This document shows positions 22,991 to 35,509 of a DNA stretch of 64,000 bases, piece after piece. A program made the position numbers and the translations under genes. Numbering within the stretch: position 1 is the stretch's first letter; each line of letters starts with the position of its first letter. The notes beneath the pieces are model-generated. The model was not told the DNA's origin. It searched no databases and worked only from the letters and a program-made list of their open reading frames with translations. Source of the DNA: Leptobrachium leishanense (Eukaryota > Chordata > Amphibia > Anura > Megophryidae); NCBI GenBank assembly GCA_009667805.1, contig CM019066.1, positions 8,432,001 through 8,496,000 on the forward strand. Direction: 5' to 3'.

Positions 22991-23455
22991 ACAGCATCCT
23001 CTGTCAAACCAGCAAATGCCATTAAGATCCATCATTAGCTAATGTGGCTGAATGCATGGGGGAGGGGGGTGCTGTGCCAGAGGCTGGCTGAGGGTGATTT
23101 GAGGTACTGGCCACAGATGGCACCTCTTGTCCAGGGATCCAAACACCTCCACAACTGGATTAAGACACCCTGGGGTCCAAGACAGGTACAACAACACTGT
23201 ACCTACAATATTGTGCGCACACAGTACTCAATACTGTAAACACAATACGCAATACACATCTGCCTGGCAATTTGTAATACACAATACGCAAACTCCAAAA
23301 CATTATACTGCACACATGACATATTTGTATGGTACCCCCAGCTGGGGCACCCAAAGACAGCTGCCTGAGTTGCCATAGAGACTTTCTGGCCAAGCAGGCC
23401 CCTGAAAGATACATGGACCCTAGGCCAGTGATGGTGGACATTGGTACTCCAGCAA

Positions 23456-23600
23456 TATTATACTTTATTTATATAGCGCCAGCACATTCTGCAGCTCTGA
23501 ACAATGGGCACACTATAAACAGGGTTACAATACATACAGACTGAATAACATTTGATAAACCAGTACAAGAGGAAACGAGAAGCATCATGGGACATGTAGT
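23456..23600 (+). repeat. Dispersed 'tatagcgcc' repeat copy
   Basis: Contains tttatatagcgccagcacat, then caatgggcac and the block gataaaccagtacaagaggaaa. It matches 39646-39790 and, in its first part, 43866-43930. The family is common in frog genomes; its class is not resolved here. Confidence 0.6.
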
Positions 23601-23894
23601 TTCAAAACGGGTGCCGAGGTTCATCATCACTGAACTAGTTGGTCTTTCCAGGATGAAGCCTCAAGTACATTGTATTATCATATCCACCTACACAGCATAA
23701 GAGGAACACTTAGGGGATTATCCACTAAATGCTGTTATTGCAGTACCGAGAAACGCCAATGCTTCTCAAAATTAATAAAGCAAAAGGACGTGCTTTACTG
23801 TGCACATTCTCCTCTATGCCATTTAGTTTTCAGAAGCGGCAGCGTTTCTCTGCACTGCAATACCGGTGATTTTAGACGTTTTTTGAAATGTATG

Positions 23895-24055
23895 GCTGTG
23901 TGTGTGTGTGAGAGCAGGGGGTGTGTGTGTGTGAGAGCAGGGGTGTGTGTGTGAGCAGGGCTGTGTGTGTGAGCAGGGCTGTGTGTGTGTTTGAGAGCAG
24001 GAGACTGTTTGCGTGTTTGAGAGCAGGGGTAGTTTGTGTGTGTTTGAGAGCAGTG
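23895..24055 (+). repeat. GT-rich minisatellite
   Basis: About seven variable units of GT run plus gagagcagggg or gagcaggg, ending before the inverted repeat at 24056. Confidence 0.75.
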
Positions 24056-24160
24056 CACATTACTGTGAGTTTTGTTGTTGTGGAGCTCTGTGATACTGTC
24101 ATACACACTGCACATTACTGTATCACAGAGCTCCACAGCAATAAAACTCACAGTAATGTA
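24056..24160. repeat. Inverted repeat (hairpin) in hAT-J
   Basis: Arms of about 40 bp (about 24056-24098 and 24118-24158) pair across tactgtgagtttt...gctctgtgatac, with a loop of about 20 bp. A partial further copy of one arm lies near 24530. Confidence 0.7.
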
Positions 24161-27100
24161 CAGTGTGTATAAGTGTGAGTTTTATTGCTACCTACCTGGT
24201 GTGTAGGGGATATATGGCTGGCTTGGCTCCCTTGCCCTGCATCCAAAGGGCTGGTATAGCTCCTAGAATCGCCACGGTATCTGCTGCCTGCACTCCACAA
24301 AGTAAGAATGACAGCAAGCGTCTTGGCAGCATCGTACAGGTACGAAACTAAATATTTGTGCAGGGCAGCAAGAGGTTAAAGGGGCACTCAAATGTTACCC
24401 TCTTTTCCCCCTTTAACCTATTTGCTGCTGACGACGTGCTGAGCGCATCCTCTGGTTTCAGGTTTGTGTGCAGAGGATGTACTTGGCACGTCGTTGAAGT
24501 GATGTTGTACGCTCAAACACACCGCACATTACACTATCACAGAGCTGCACAGCAGTAAGAAGTATATGCGTGCATAACAACTCACCAGAATAATAAATGT
24601 CACTTTAATGTTTTTGTAGGAGTGGGGGGCCTTTAACTGCATGTCCTGTCACCATGCAGGGATGTCCCAAAAGCTCACAATCAAGCAAGCCCCTGCTTTA
24701 CCCGGGGGGGGGGGTAGCACAGAGGGTGCAGGGCCCCTCTCCCCTATAGAGTTGCTGCACCACGGGCCTACGGCTTGTGCCTGCCCCCTGGGCCAAAAGT
24801 TGCCGGTCAGCCCCTGCAGTCACCCTAATAATCACCCGCTTCCATACTATGAATAACCCCCAGCATAAAATGTTTAAAATTAGGCAATATATTACAATTA
24901 GGATATATGTGGATAAAGGATACATTTATAATAGAGTCTAATGCAACAGCAACGACATTGCTGACCAGATCCATCACTATGGTGTATGGGGCCAAGAGAA
25001 CACCTGTGCTGCATTCCTTTCAATTGCCTGTTAATTTTGGGCGAGAATCTGTTTTTTCTGTCTTTTTGGAGTTAGCACCAGGGTTGAGCAGTAGGTAAAA
25101 TATTGCAATTAGCGCCCCTCAAAAAATTAGCGCTGGCACCAAGTGATCTCTAGCGCTCCCCATGTTAAGTAAAGGACGCAGAAAGTACAGTAAGGTCGCG
25201 GTACAAATCGCTAATAGCAACGCGCTATGTGATTTTTCCCGTTTGTAGCGGGAGGCAAACGATCTGTTGGTCAGACGCTAGACTCAATTAACCTGGCGCT
25301 AACGCAAAATCAATGCCGACGCAAGGGTTAGCTCACACCAGGTAATAGTGCCCTAAATAAATATATATAAATAATATTGCAAAACCCCAGAGTAATGTTA
25401 TGCTATGAGTATTGTGACGCAATGATGCCTTTTTATTGTACTAACCTGATACTTAAATTCAATATTTTATTTGCCACAATTCGGCAGTTTTCGTTGAATG
25501 TCTGATAGCTGCTTCAGCGACTCCACTTTTAGCAAATTACAGTGACCATTCACTAAATAGGGAATTCACCTTATTTTCGGCGAAATAAATTCCCCGAAAC
25601 GTGACGAAAAGCAGAGCATCTAAAAATGAATAGACCCTTTAGATTCTAACTTCCATAATAATCCCTAAAATGCCATAAACCCAGGGAAATACAATAAAAT
25701 GAATAAACAATGTGGCATTTAGCCTACCCCTTAACCCTTAATATGCAAATGATCAAGGGAAAACATGAAATAAATACACTGCGACATGTAGCCAAACCCA
25801 TTAACCCCTAAAATGCCATTAATCAAGGAAAAAATAAAATGTATACTGTGAGGGATGAAGCCTATCCATTAACCCTTAATATACAACTAAACCAAGGCAA
25901 AAAATAACGTAATACACAATGTAATGTATAGTCTGAACATTAACCACTTCACTGCTGAACCATTTCAAACCTATGAAAATGTTTACATTTAAGTGCACGT
26001 TTCTATTTAATGTTTTATGACTTTTACTTTACACCAAATATGGTCATGTTGGGTATCATTGGAAAGGCCAGAATCTGCCCTTTCCTTTCCAATGACACAT
26101 AGAAGGTCCATATACGATTCACGGGAACGGAGATATTGCGGTCCGAAAAGTATTGGAAGCTGGATGCTGATTTTTGGTGGGGGGGGGGGCACATGGGGGG
26201 GGCAAGGAATAACCTAGGGGGGGCAATTGCCCCCCCTTGCCCCCCTGTAGAGACGCCTATGCTCCTGAATACACCAGCATCCTAGCCCTAGAACCTCACC
26301 TGACCGCACCTTCCCCTGATTATCCCACTATATCAGGAAGCTACGCCCTCCAGTATTCACTTCCACATTGAAGTTCCTGACTGCGATACCTATCTGCCAA
26401 AGCTCCCTGAAACCTCCTGACAATCTCCTGAATTCTCTACCAAAGACTCCAAGGACCCTCTGTTATTATCTGGACTTTCATCGCTTCCATATACCGGTAC
26501 CCTCCCATCCTGCTCCCCCTCTGCCCCCCATCTAAGACTCCCCGTGTACCAGACCCCTTGCTGAACCCTGACCACTCTATTGCCTGTTCCTTGTCTGATT
26601 CTATGCTACCGTGTTTATTTACAATAAACACCCTTTGTTATCCTGAACCTGCCTCCATCACTGCATCCAGGGCTCACAACCCCATCCTGCTACACCACCC
26701 ACAGTCTACACGTGACAGAATGTGGAAGTCCAAATCCTGTGAGCCCGCAGTGATCTATGCTATGGTGGAAAACGTGAAAGATGCCTTTCTAAAGATCCAG
26801 CAGTATCTGGACTCCCTGCTTGATTTATATGCAGCAAAACCCAAGGGGCACCTCATCTAAGGTGCGCGTTCCTGCTACAGAGGGAGCCAGAGGACCGCTG
26901 ACCCCAGAAGAAAAGGCAAGGAGGAGGGCGCTAGACCTCTGCTTCTACTGCGGGGGTCCCTTGCATCAAATATCGGCCTGCCCACTGCGCCCACCTAAGC
27001 CAGGTACAAAATGTTTTCCTACACCTGTTCCTGTAAAGCCTGTTTGTACCAAGCCTGCACCTGTCAAAACCATAAGGTTGGTGGTGAAACCAGTACCCAC

Positions 27101-28120
27101 CCAGCCAAAAATAGCTGCACCAACTGTCAAGCCCACAAAATCTTCGTTGGGGAAGCCGGTGACTGCCCTGCAAAAAACGACTTCAACCACTGTCAAGCAA
27201 AAAAAGCAAGCACCCAAAGAAAAACCCCTATCCCAGCCTTCTCCCAGAAGAAGCCTGGTAATCAAACCTCCTGCACCAAAGCGTGTCCCTGCTCCCAGGA
27301 AACCTGAGCCAAGAGCTACCAGACTCTCTGCACCAGGTTACCCAAGAAGCTTCTTCTGAGGGGTCAGACCAGGAGACCCCTATGGAGTGCGCCGAACTGG
27401 AGTCTGACCCTGAAGCGCCCATGGAGCAGGAATCTATAGACGCTGAGCCAGCCATGCCAATGGAGATCGAGCCTAGCCAACACATCATGGCTGGTGTTAC
27501 CAGAGATCCCGAACCCAGCCCGCTACCTCCATGCTGCACATATGCCTCAAATGGGACTGTCGTTCGCAGGGAGGACCTGGAGGTCTTCGAACTAGCCCTG
27601 AGACTTCGGGAAGCCGCTCCTCATGGGCATACAGTGCCACCTTCACATGTCCTTCTGATGACTCTGAGTCAGAAGAGGAAGCCGCTGATGCTGGTCTGGA
27701 CCTTTCCAGACAGACTGCACGCCGCACCCAGGGACCCCCAGGTCAGCATGGGGGGTATGTTGGCGTTGTGGGATCCGTTTGTCGCCCGGCTGGAATGACT
27801 CACCGTACCACTGTACCCTGCTATTTCCTGGAGACGGACTACAATTCCTTCAGTGGCTCCTCTGGTGAATCAGACCTTGAAGGGGAGCCAAGCGAGAATT
27901 GCCCCTCCATAAGTCCAGCCACCTATCTGTGCCTTTCAGTGGCCAACTACAGAACTCCAGCTACCAAAACCATCTCGAGTGCACCATGCCAGAGATCTGC
28001 CTTCATTGGTGCCCTCTTCTCCATGACACCCACAGTTGTTCGGTTGCCTATGAAACCGAAACCTCAGGAGCTGGAGGCTCACCCATGCCTCATTGAATTG
28101 GAGGTTGAGCAAAAGCCTGA

Positions 28121-28494
28121 GGTCTCTGCCCCGCATCCCGCAGGATCTCGAGAGGTCGCTGCCCCGCATCCCGCAGGATCTCGAGAGGTCGCTGCCCCGC
28201 ATCCCACAGGATCTCGAGAGGTCGCTGCCCCGCATCCCGCAGGATCTCCAGAGGTCGCTGCCCCGCATCCAGCAGGATCTCCAGAGGTCGCTGCCTCGCA
28301 TCCAGCAGGATCTCCAAAGGTCGCTGCCCCACATCCAGCAGGATCTCCAGAGGTCGCTGCCCCGCATCCAGCAGGATCTCCAGAGGTCACTGCCCCGCAT
28401 TAAGCAGGATCTCCAGAGGTCGCTGCCTTGCATCCCGCAGGATCTCCCGATGTCGCTGCCCTGCATCCCGCAGGATCTCCCGATGTCGCTGCCC
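28121..28494 (+). repeat. 33-bp tandem repeat in E1
   Basis: About 11 units of a 33-bp sequence containing gctgccccgcatcc and caggatct. Since 33 is divisible by three, several frames stay open on both strands. Confidence 0.85.
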
Positions 28495-28569
28495 TGCAAC
28501 CACATGATCTCCTGAGCTGTCGCCGCGACGGGGCCATCGCCGCCGCCGTAAGGCCAAGCCACTCACTGC

Positions 28570-29010
28570 CCAGCAAGAGCCGTACAGTACCCAGGTCGCT
28601 CAAGTGCCGTGCTGTACCCAGGTTGCCGCTGAGCCGTGCAGTACCCAGGTCGCTCAAGTGCCGTGCAGTACCCAGGTCGCTCAAGTGCCATGCAGTACCC
28701 AGGTCGCTCAAGTGCCGTGCCTCACCAAGGTTGCCACCGTTGAGCTGTGCTGTACCCAGGTCGCCGCTGAGCCATGCAGTACCAAGGGCCTCGCCAAGGG
28801 CGCTGCCCCTCCGTGCCTCGCCAAGGGCACTGCCCCTCTGTGCCTCGCCAAGGGCACTGCCCCTTCGTGCCTCGCCAAGGGCGCTGCCCCTCCGTGCCTC
28901 ACCAAGGACGCTGCCCCTTCGTGCCTCGCCAAGGACGCCACTGTTGAGCCATGCAGTGCCAAGGTTGTCACCAAGGGCGCTGCCCCATCGCATCTCGCCA
29001 AGGGCGCTGC
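28570..29010 (+). repeat. 27-bp tandem repeats in E1
   Basis: Two arrays follow each other: units with cagtacccaggtcgctcaag to about 28790, then units with ctcgccaagggcgctgcccc to about 29010. Both units are 27 bp. Confidence 0.8.
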
Positions 29011-29474
29011 CCCACCGTGCCCAGCTGTTGCCGTGGAAACCGCCATCTCCACTACCCATTGTTGGCAGTTTCCAGCTATAGCCGCGCTGAGGAGGGTTTG
29101 GGGGTTTGCCAAAGTTGACTCTCCCATCCCTCACAGCCGCAAGTTTGGGCTTGTTTCTGGTCAACCAAGCCAAGAAACTGCACATATTGGCACCACTGTC
29201 GCTACCCCAGAAGGCACCATCCGTATGGGACCCTTGCCTCCGGGGTTCATATATGCCTCGAATGGGACTGTAATCAGGTGCGTGGACCTCTGAGTGTTCC
29301 CAGACATTCAAAGTGCCCGAAGATCACTCCTCGAGGACAGTGTTTTGCCAAGCTCTATCAACCACTCACTAGAAGATCAGGATCCCTACACGGTACAGTG
29401 ACTCCTTATGGACCCTCCTACTGCCCGTCGGTTGGCTGTAGCCGTCCGGGGGTCGACTCTTAAGGGGGGACTAG

Positions 29475-30003
29475 TGTCAGGATTGCCACGCTCTGGCCCC
29501 TGTCACTCACGCTAACCCTGCACCATGAACAATGCACCTTCCTGAAACCTCCTGAATACACCAGCATCCTAGCCCTAGAACCTCACCTGACCGCACCTTC
29601 CCCTGATTATCCCACTATATCAGGAAGCTACGCCCTCCAGTATTCACTTCCACATTGAAGTTCCTGACTGCGATACCTATCTGCCAAAGCTCCCTGAAAC
29701 CTCCTGACAATCTCCTGAATTCTCTACCAAAGACTCCAAGGACCCTCTGTTATTATCTGGACTTTCATCGCTTCCATATACCGGTACCCTCCCATCCTGC
29801 TCCCCCTCTGCCCCCATCTAAGACTCCCCATGTACCAGACCCCTTGCTGAACCCTGACCACTCTATTGCCTGTTCCTTGTCTGATTCTATGCTACCGTGT
29901 TTATTTACAATAAACACCCTTTGTTATCCTGAACCTGCCTCCATCACTGCATGCTGGGCTCACAACCCCATCCTGCTACACCACCCGCAGTCTACACGTG
30001 ACA
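29475..30003 (+). repeat. 3' LTR of E1
   Basis: Complete 529-bp LTR, TGTCAGGATT...ACGTGACA. A polypurine tract, aagggggga (29462-29470), is four bases upstream. AATAAA occurs at about 29909. Confidence 0.9.
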
Positions 30004-30200
30004 GAACCCTTTGGGATTACGTGGAGTTTTGCATGAATTGGTCATAAAATGTGCTCTGATCTTCATCTAAGTTACAACAATTTGAAAAACAGTCTGCTTA
30101 AAATAATACAACACAAACATTATATGTTTTCATGTTTTTATTGAACAGAACATGTAAACATTCACAGTGCAGGGTGGAAAAAGTATGTGAACCTTTGGAC

Positions 30201-31195
<995 letters not shown>

Positions 31196-31390
31196 GGTTC
31201 ACATCAGGCAGTGCTTCTTGAAACCAGTAAATCCCAAACTGGCGTGTGTTTTTAAAGGGCAGGACAGCTTTCAGCAACACATCCAATAATATCACACTGA
31301 TTGGACTCAAGATTGGCTCACTCCTGGCTCCAATTAGCTCTTGGAGAAGTCATTAGGCTAGGGGTTCACATACTTTTTCTTTCCACTGTA

Positions 31391-31658
31391 TATATCTGCT
31401 GATTTCAAAAAAGACAGACTGCAGGCTGCAGCTGACCTCCACTTTAATTACATTAACAGATGATGCATTAAAATATGCACCAACAATAAACAAATGGAAA
31501 AAGATACCAAGTTGCTTGAAGTTATTGCACTTACTATCATATCGAAAGCTTAACATCTTTAGTCTCTCAGGATGTGATCCTTATTTTCTGGGAGGACTAA
31601 TCAAATCACAGAAAACACTTCATGGTGGGGTGGAGGTGTGTACTTGAATAAAAGCTTA
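31391..31658. other. No gene seen
   Basis: Short AT-rich stretch between Tc1 copy a and a D element; nothing recognised. Confidence 0.5.
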
Positions 31659-33016
31659 CAGGGTTACTAAAAGAGTACCGGAATGTCACCGACACTGCTG
31701 CTCTCCCATTCCCCACACTTCGGCTAGTCCAATACACCGACTAGGGATGTGCATGGCTGAAAAATTTGTTTAGTTTACTTTAGTTTCGTTACATTTTTAA
31801 ATCATTTCATTTTTGGCATTTCGTAACTTATTTCGTTTCGTATTTTGTTTTGTTTCGAATTTCATACTTCAATTTGATATAAAGTTGATATCACTTCGAA
31901 TTTTGGATCACTAAATAAAACCCCAATTAATCAAATTTTGCTGTTAAAAGAAAAGCTAGGGTTAAATTTTAAGCTGTGTCACAGATTTAGTATTTGAGTC
32001 AAATTATAAGTGAAACAAAATTAATTGGTTTCATAAAGTCCTTTGCTGACTATTACCTGTATTTTAAGTTAAGATCAATTTGATAGTTCATTTCAAATTT
32101 AATAGTTGATATCAGGTATTCAAGTTTTTATTTTATGATGATGACACAGTGTAAAACAAAAATAAATTTGTTATATACCGTTTCGAATTCGTAGCGATTC
32201 GTTATTCGGAAGTACTTCCGAATACGAATTATCAAATTTCGTTCCAAATTCCGAATTTTTCCAAAATGAATGCACATCTCTAACACCTACCCCCTCGGTG
32301 AATTCAGCATTCACTGCGGGGTCCCCAAAGTGCAGGGAACAAACCGCTGAACACATCCGAAAAACTGCCACAAACCCGCCGAATGTATCTGACAATCTGC
32401 AGAATCGATCCAATAAAAGTCGACGATCTGCCGAATGGATAAAAAATAAACACTGCAACTTTTAAAAGGTGTTTGCAAAAAAATTATTGCACGAAAATGC
32501 CTGGAAATAATATATAAGGTCCTTTGAATAATAATAAAAAGGTCTGGTACAAAAAAACACCGCCATTTAAAAAATATATATAGCGGAAAAAGAAAATTTG
32601 CCGGAGAAAAATCCTGAAAAATGCCTAAAAAAATAAGTAAATAAAGACACTGTTTGCTGCAAGTAAAAAGAATAAACAGTTTAATAAATAATAATAACTG
32701 GAATGTTTTATACATTGAAACCTATGGGATTCACCTAATTTAAACCTTGATTAAACCTGTCGAATGAAACCACTGAAAATCAGGGCATTTCGCTGACATA
32801 TCTCTGCTTTTCGGTATTCCCTGAATAGATTAACCATTGCTTCTCTATGGGGAGTTCACTGCCGTCAAAGATCCCCGTATTTAGCTGGCAATTCGCCAAT
32901 ATTTGGCGAACTGCCATCTTTTTGAGTAGCCGAATGGCCTCGAATTTGCACTGTTCGGGGAAATTCGCCATTCGGTGCAATTTCGGGGCCAGTTCGGCTC
33001 TCTTTGAATAACCCTG
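31659..33016. mobile_element. MITE family D copy with nested hAT MITE E
   Basis: Left end cagggttactaaaagag and right end ctctttgaataaccctg define a D element of about 820 bp once the E element at 31742-32282 is removed. The interior matches 11125-11498 inverted and parts of 49790-50536. It contains ttcgccaa and gaattcgcc-type repeats. Confidence 0.65.
31742..32282. mobile_element. hAT MITE family E, complete copy
   Basis: This 541-bp element starts TAGGGATGTGCATGG and ends ATGCACATCTCTA. The flanking octamers ACACCGAC (31734-31741) and ACACCTAC (32283-32290) match at seven of eight positions. It serves as the empty-site reference for LTR element E2. Confidence 0.82.
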
Positions 33017-33223
33017 TCAGTCTCGCACCTGCATAGCCATAGTTGCTTGTGAAGCCAAGTATAGCTCTGTGGCTTGATGTATGAATAGACATGTCATATA
33101 TCTTGTAAGGACACTTTTGTTTTCAAGTCAAAGTTGTCAAGTAGGACTTAGTATGGGCTATATGTCTTGTTCTACTAAGTACAATTTATTGAAAGGAAAA
33201 GAGACAGCACAAGTTGATATTTA

Positions 33224-33951
33224 GGGCTCTATTAAATTCTTTGCGCAAAAACGCTTGCGCAGTGCGTGAAGCGTTAAACGTTAACGCGAGTAAATTAACG
33301 CTGGCATTACAATCCAAGCGCATTTTTCCATCCGTCAAAAAATAATGCGTGTAAAAAAGACGCCCAAAATGGCACGCGCATTAATGCTGCGCGCAGAAAT
33401 CGGTGTGCAAATTGTTTTTTCCCGCAATTCAGCCAATCAGAATTAAGAACCACAATTGTCTCCCGTTCAGGTTTTGCGCCTGTCAAAATCAATCTGAGTA
33501 TATATGCTGCAGCAATAATAAAAACACGCACAACCTCTCCATTTTATTGTTGGGGTATGTGTAGAATGTGTAACTATACTGTGCTGTATTTTTTTTTTTT
33601 TTGGGCTGTTGTATTTGGTTTCGGCCAGGTCATTCAGATTTGCCATTAACACCAGCTTTTAAAAGACGTTAAAATTATGCACACAAACCCTGTGCATTAA
33701 AATTTGCGCATAGATTGTAATACCATCCGCATACCAGCACACAAACGCATTTGCGCTCACAATGTTAAGTATAGGATGCGCAATGTACAAACGCTTGCGC
33801 AGCGTTCGCGCAGGTTCACCCACGGTAGACGTTAACGCGCATTTTTTGTGCGGACATTGTAATACGACGTTCTGCGCAAAGGGTTTTTCCCCTCACGTTA
33901 ATGCGTTTTTGCGCATGCGTTAACGTTTGTGCGAAGAATTTAATAGAGCCC
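33224..33951. mobile_element. Harbinger-like MITE family C, copy 2
   Basis: This 728-bp element has inverted ends gggctctattaaattctt and aagaatttaatagagccc with a TTA duplication (33221-33223 and 33952-33954). The interior is rich in gcgcaaa and cgcttgcgca words. No transposase. Confidence 0.82.
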
Positions 33952-33954
33952 TTA

Positions 33955-35501
33955 GGGTGTAGACTTAGGGCTGAAAATAATATAATTAGAATTATTTTCA
34001 GGGATGTACACAGAGATGATAACGTATATTATTAAAGGGATGGGGTTACCCCTTTCAGTTCTCTAACATTAATCTAAGGCAAAATGCATGTTAAATAATG
34101 TTAAAAAATATCTGAAACAAATATTGAAAGCTTGTTTTCCAAGTGGCACTCAGGTTTTATAGGAAAGGGAGATAATTTTAGGGAAATACAAATAAGGTTT
34201 AGCAAAACACGCTGGGGTCTATTCCCCTGTTACTGTGAAATTGTACCCACGTTCTGTTACAAAGATTTTTTATATGCGTTTTTTTTGTAGCTTATTTTAA
34301 CGGTAAGCGGTTTTCTTTCACAACTTCCATGGGAGTTTTGTGAGTTTTTGTAGCTCATATTCTGCCTGCTCATCTCATGGAGGTGGCCATGTTGGTGCTT
34401 CCTCTCATGTGTGAGAGAGATTAAATATCTAAGCTGTGTGATTGATAGTTTAACCCGAGATGGCTCAGGGGAGGGGAGATGTTCAGATAGAAAGGATGCT
34501 TCTAATATTAACTCTGACAGGCTGAAAAGGTTTATTTTTACACCATACCAACAATTAGCTGCAGTGCAAACACACAGACACATATATGCATAAACAAGTA
34601 TATGTATATTGATCACCTATACTTACTGCCTTGGCAAAAGATGCCAACTTTAAGCTTTTTGCCCTGCAATTTCCTTCACAAAACTCAAAGCTCAATTTTC
34701 CATCCGACAGACAAGGACAGTGAATCTAGGTCATTATGTGCCATGCTAGACAGTAACAGCCCAACTCTGCACTTCGATGGTAAAGAAGGTTGGTAGAGCT
34801 GCATAACAGTGAGAAAAGATGAATAAGAAGTTGAAGGTTTCTGTGGCTTGGGAAAACGCAGTGCATGCATACTGAATTATTGGACTAGAAAGAGTATTGA
34901 ACACAGACAGAATAATCAAACTGGATCTTAAGTATTCCTTTCTTGGCTGATTGGGTGAATTCATCGTGTTTTCAAGGAAACGCCTTTGAATTATCTGCCA
35001 AGAGGGTGACGTTGGCTATAAACTACTTCACTTCACTAGTTACTAATGAACTGTACTAGAATTTATTCTAGGCTGGAGGCCCCAAAAGGTTTTTTGTGGC
35101 CATGGCTTATTCTGTGCAGTACTGACTCTGTTCAGTTGTTGATCAACAAGCCATTATTATACAACATGTTCTGATTTGCGTTTTTTTTTATCTTTTCCAG
35201 CTTGATGCTAATACGCATTATCTTGGCAACAAAGTCATCGGATTCTCGCACTTCATGTATTTCAAGAAAAAAAAATCATGGCAGCTACATTTTGCTATAT
35301 TAGATCTATCCTTTATATATGCATATGCATCTTACATAAACTACAAGCTCCATTTAAGAGTAGAGGCGGCGGCAACTATTGATTAAATGCTTTATGAAAT
35401 ACAGTACATTTCTATGCATGGTCTGTAATTTTTGTAAACTCAAGTACTTCTACTGACACATTATTATGTTTACTTAATATGTACCGCAAAAGTGCAATGC
35501 T
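33955..35501. other. No gene seen; probably unique DNA
   Basis: 1.5 kb with no recognisable coding region, transposon boundary or tandem array. Short open frames lack any family signature. Confidence 0.5.
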
Positions 35502-35509
35502 CCACAAAA

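Larger units (their letters stand above)
22570..24816. mobile_element. Non-autonomous hAT element (hAT-J) nested in hAT-I
   Basis: Starts CAGGGGCGGACTGGGCCGG and ends GCCGGTCAGCCCCTG, with a perfect 8-bp duplication CAGTCACC (22562-22569 and 24817-24824). Length is 2247 bp. It contains GT-rich repeats, an inverted repeat, a dispersed tatagcgcc-type repeat and a short G-family-like scrap near 24370-24505. No transposase. Confidence 0.88.
21943..26261. mobile_element. Non-autonomous hAT element (hAT-I) in the E1 LTR
   Basis: A 4319-bp element with imperfect inverted ends (CAGTGGTGACTCTAGGAA and, inverted, CATAGGCGTCTCTACAGG). The 8-bp duplication CTCCTGAA is perfect (21935-21942 and 26262-26269), and the 3' LTR shows the uninterrupted site. 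Subterminal G-rich runs lie at both ends. I find no transposase inside, so it was moved in trans. A second hAT (22570-24816) is nested in it. A fragment of the same family lies at 55641-55749. Confidence 0.88.
21861..26717 (+). repeat. 5' LTR of E1, interrupted by hAT-I
   Basis: Segments 21861-21942 and 26270-26717 together reproduce the 3' LTR at 29475-30003. AATAAA occurs at about 26624. The next bases are GA followed by ATG of the mini-Gag frame. Confidence 0.88.
26720..29292 (+). pseudogene. Mini-Gag of E1 with tandem-repeat tail (frameshifted)
   Basis: The ATG at 26720 is two bases after the 5' LTR. The N-terminus contains CEPAVIYAMVENVKDAF, a probable helix. After a frame change near 26850 come GPLTPEEKARRR and a CCHC knuckle CFYCGGPLHQISAC (about 26938-26980). 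A Lys/Pro-rich basic stretch follows to 27359. A further frame gives an acidic segment ending in a YASNGTVVRREDL motif (27541). Later frames encode Ser/Glu-rich sequence, then 11-residue repeats ([11 protein letters not shown] type, 28121-28494) and 9-residue repeats (LAKGAAPPC type, to about 29010). A second YASNGTVIRCVDL motif is at 29252. No polymerase domain occurs. At least three frame changes break it. Known Gag knuckles bind RNA; the tail's role is unknown. Confidence 0.72.
21861..30003 (+). mobile_element. Gag-only LTR retrotransposon E1
   Basis: LTRs of about 530 bp begin TGTCAGGAT and end ACGTGACA. The 5-bp duplication GAACC lies at 21856-21860 and 30004-30008; the intact Tc1 end at about 49132-49150 shows the empty site. 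The 5' LTR (21861-21942 plus 26270-26717) is split by hAT-I. The 2.76-kb interior (26718-29474) encodes a mini-Gag with one zinc knuckle and long tandem-repeat tails, with no polymerase. The LTRs differ at about six positions, so insertion was recent. Confidence 0.9.

Noticed and set aside
28400..29311. 303-codon minus-strand frame with SDLGTARHL-like repeats
   Set aside because: It is antisense to the tandem-repeat tail of E1; the LTR, purine tract and knuckle place the sense strand as plus.
34257..34616. 119-codon minus-strand frame in an otherwise empty region
   Set aside because: No recognisable domain, AT-rich composition and no splice or promoter context; chance length in 1.5 kb.
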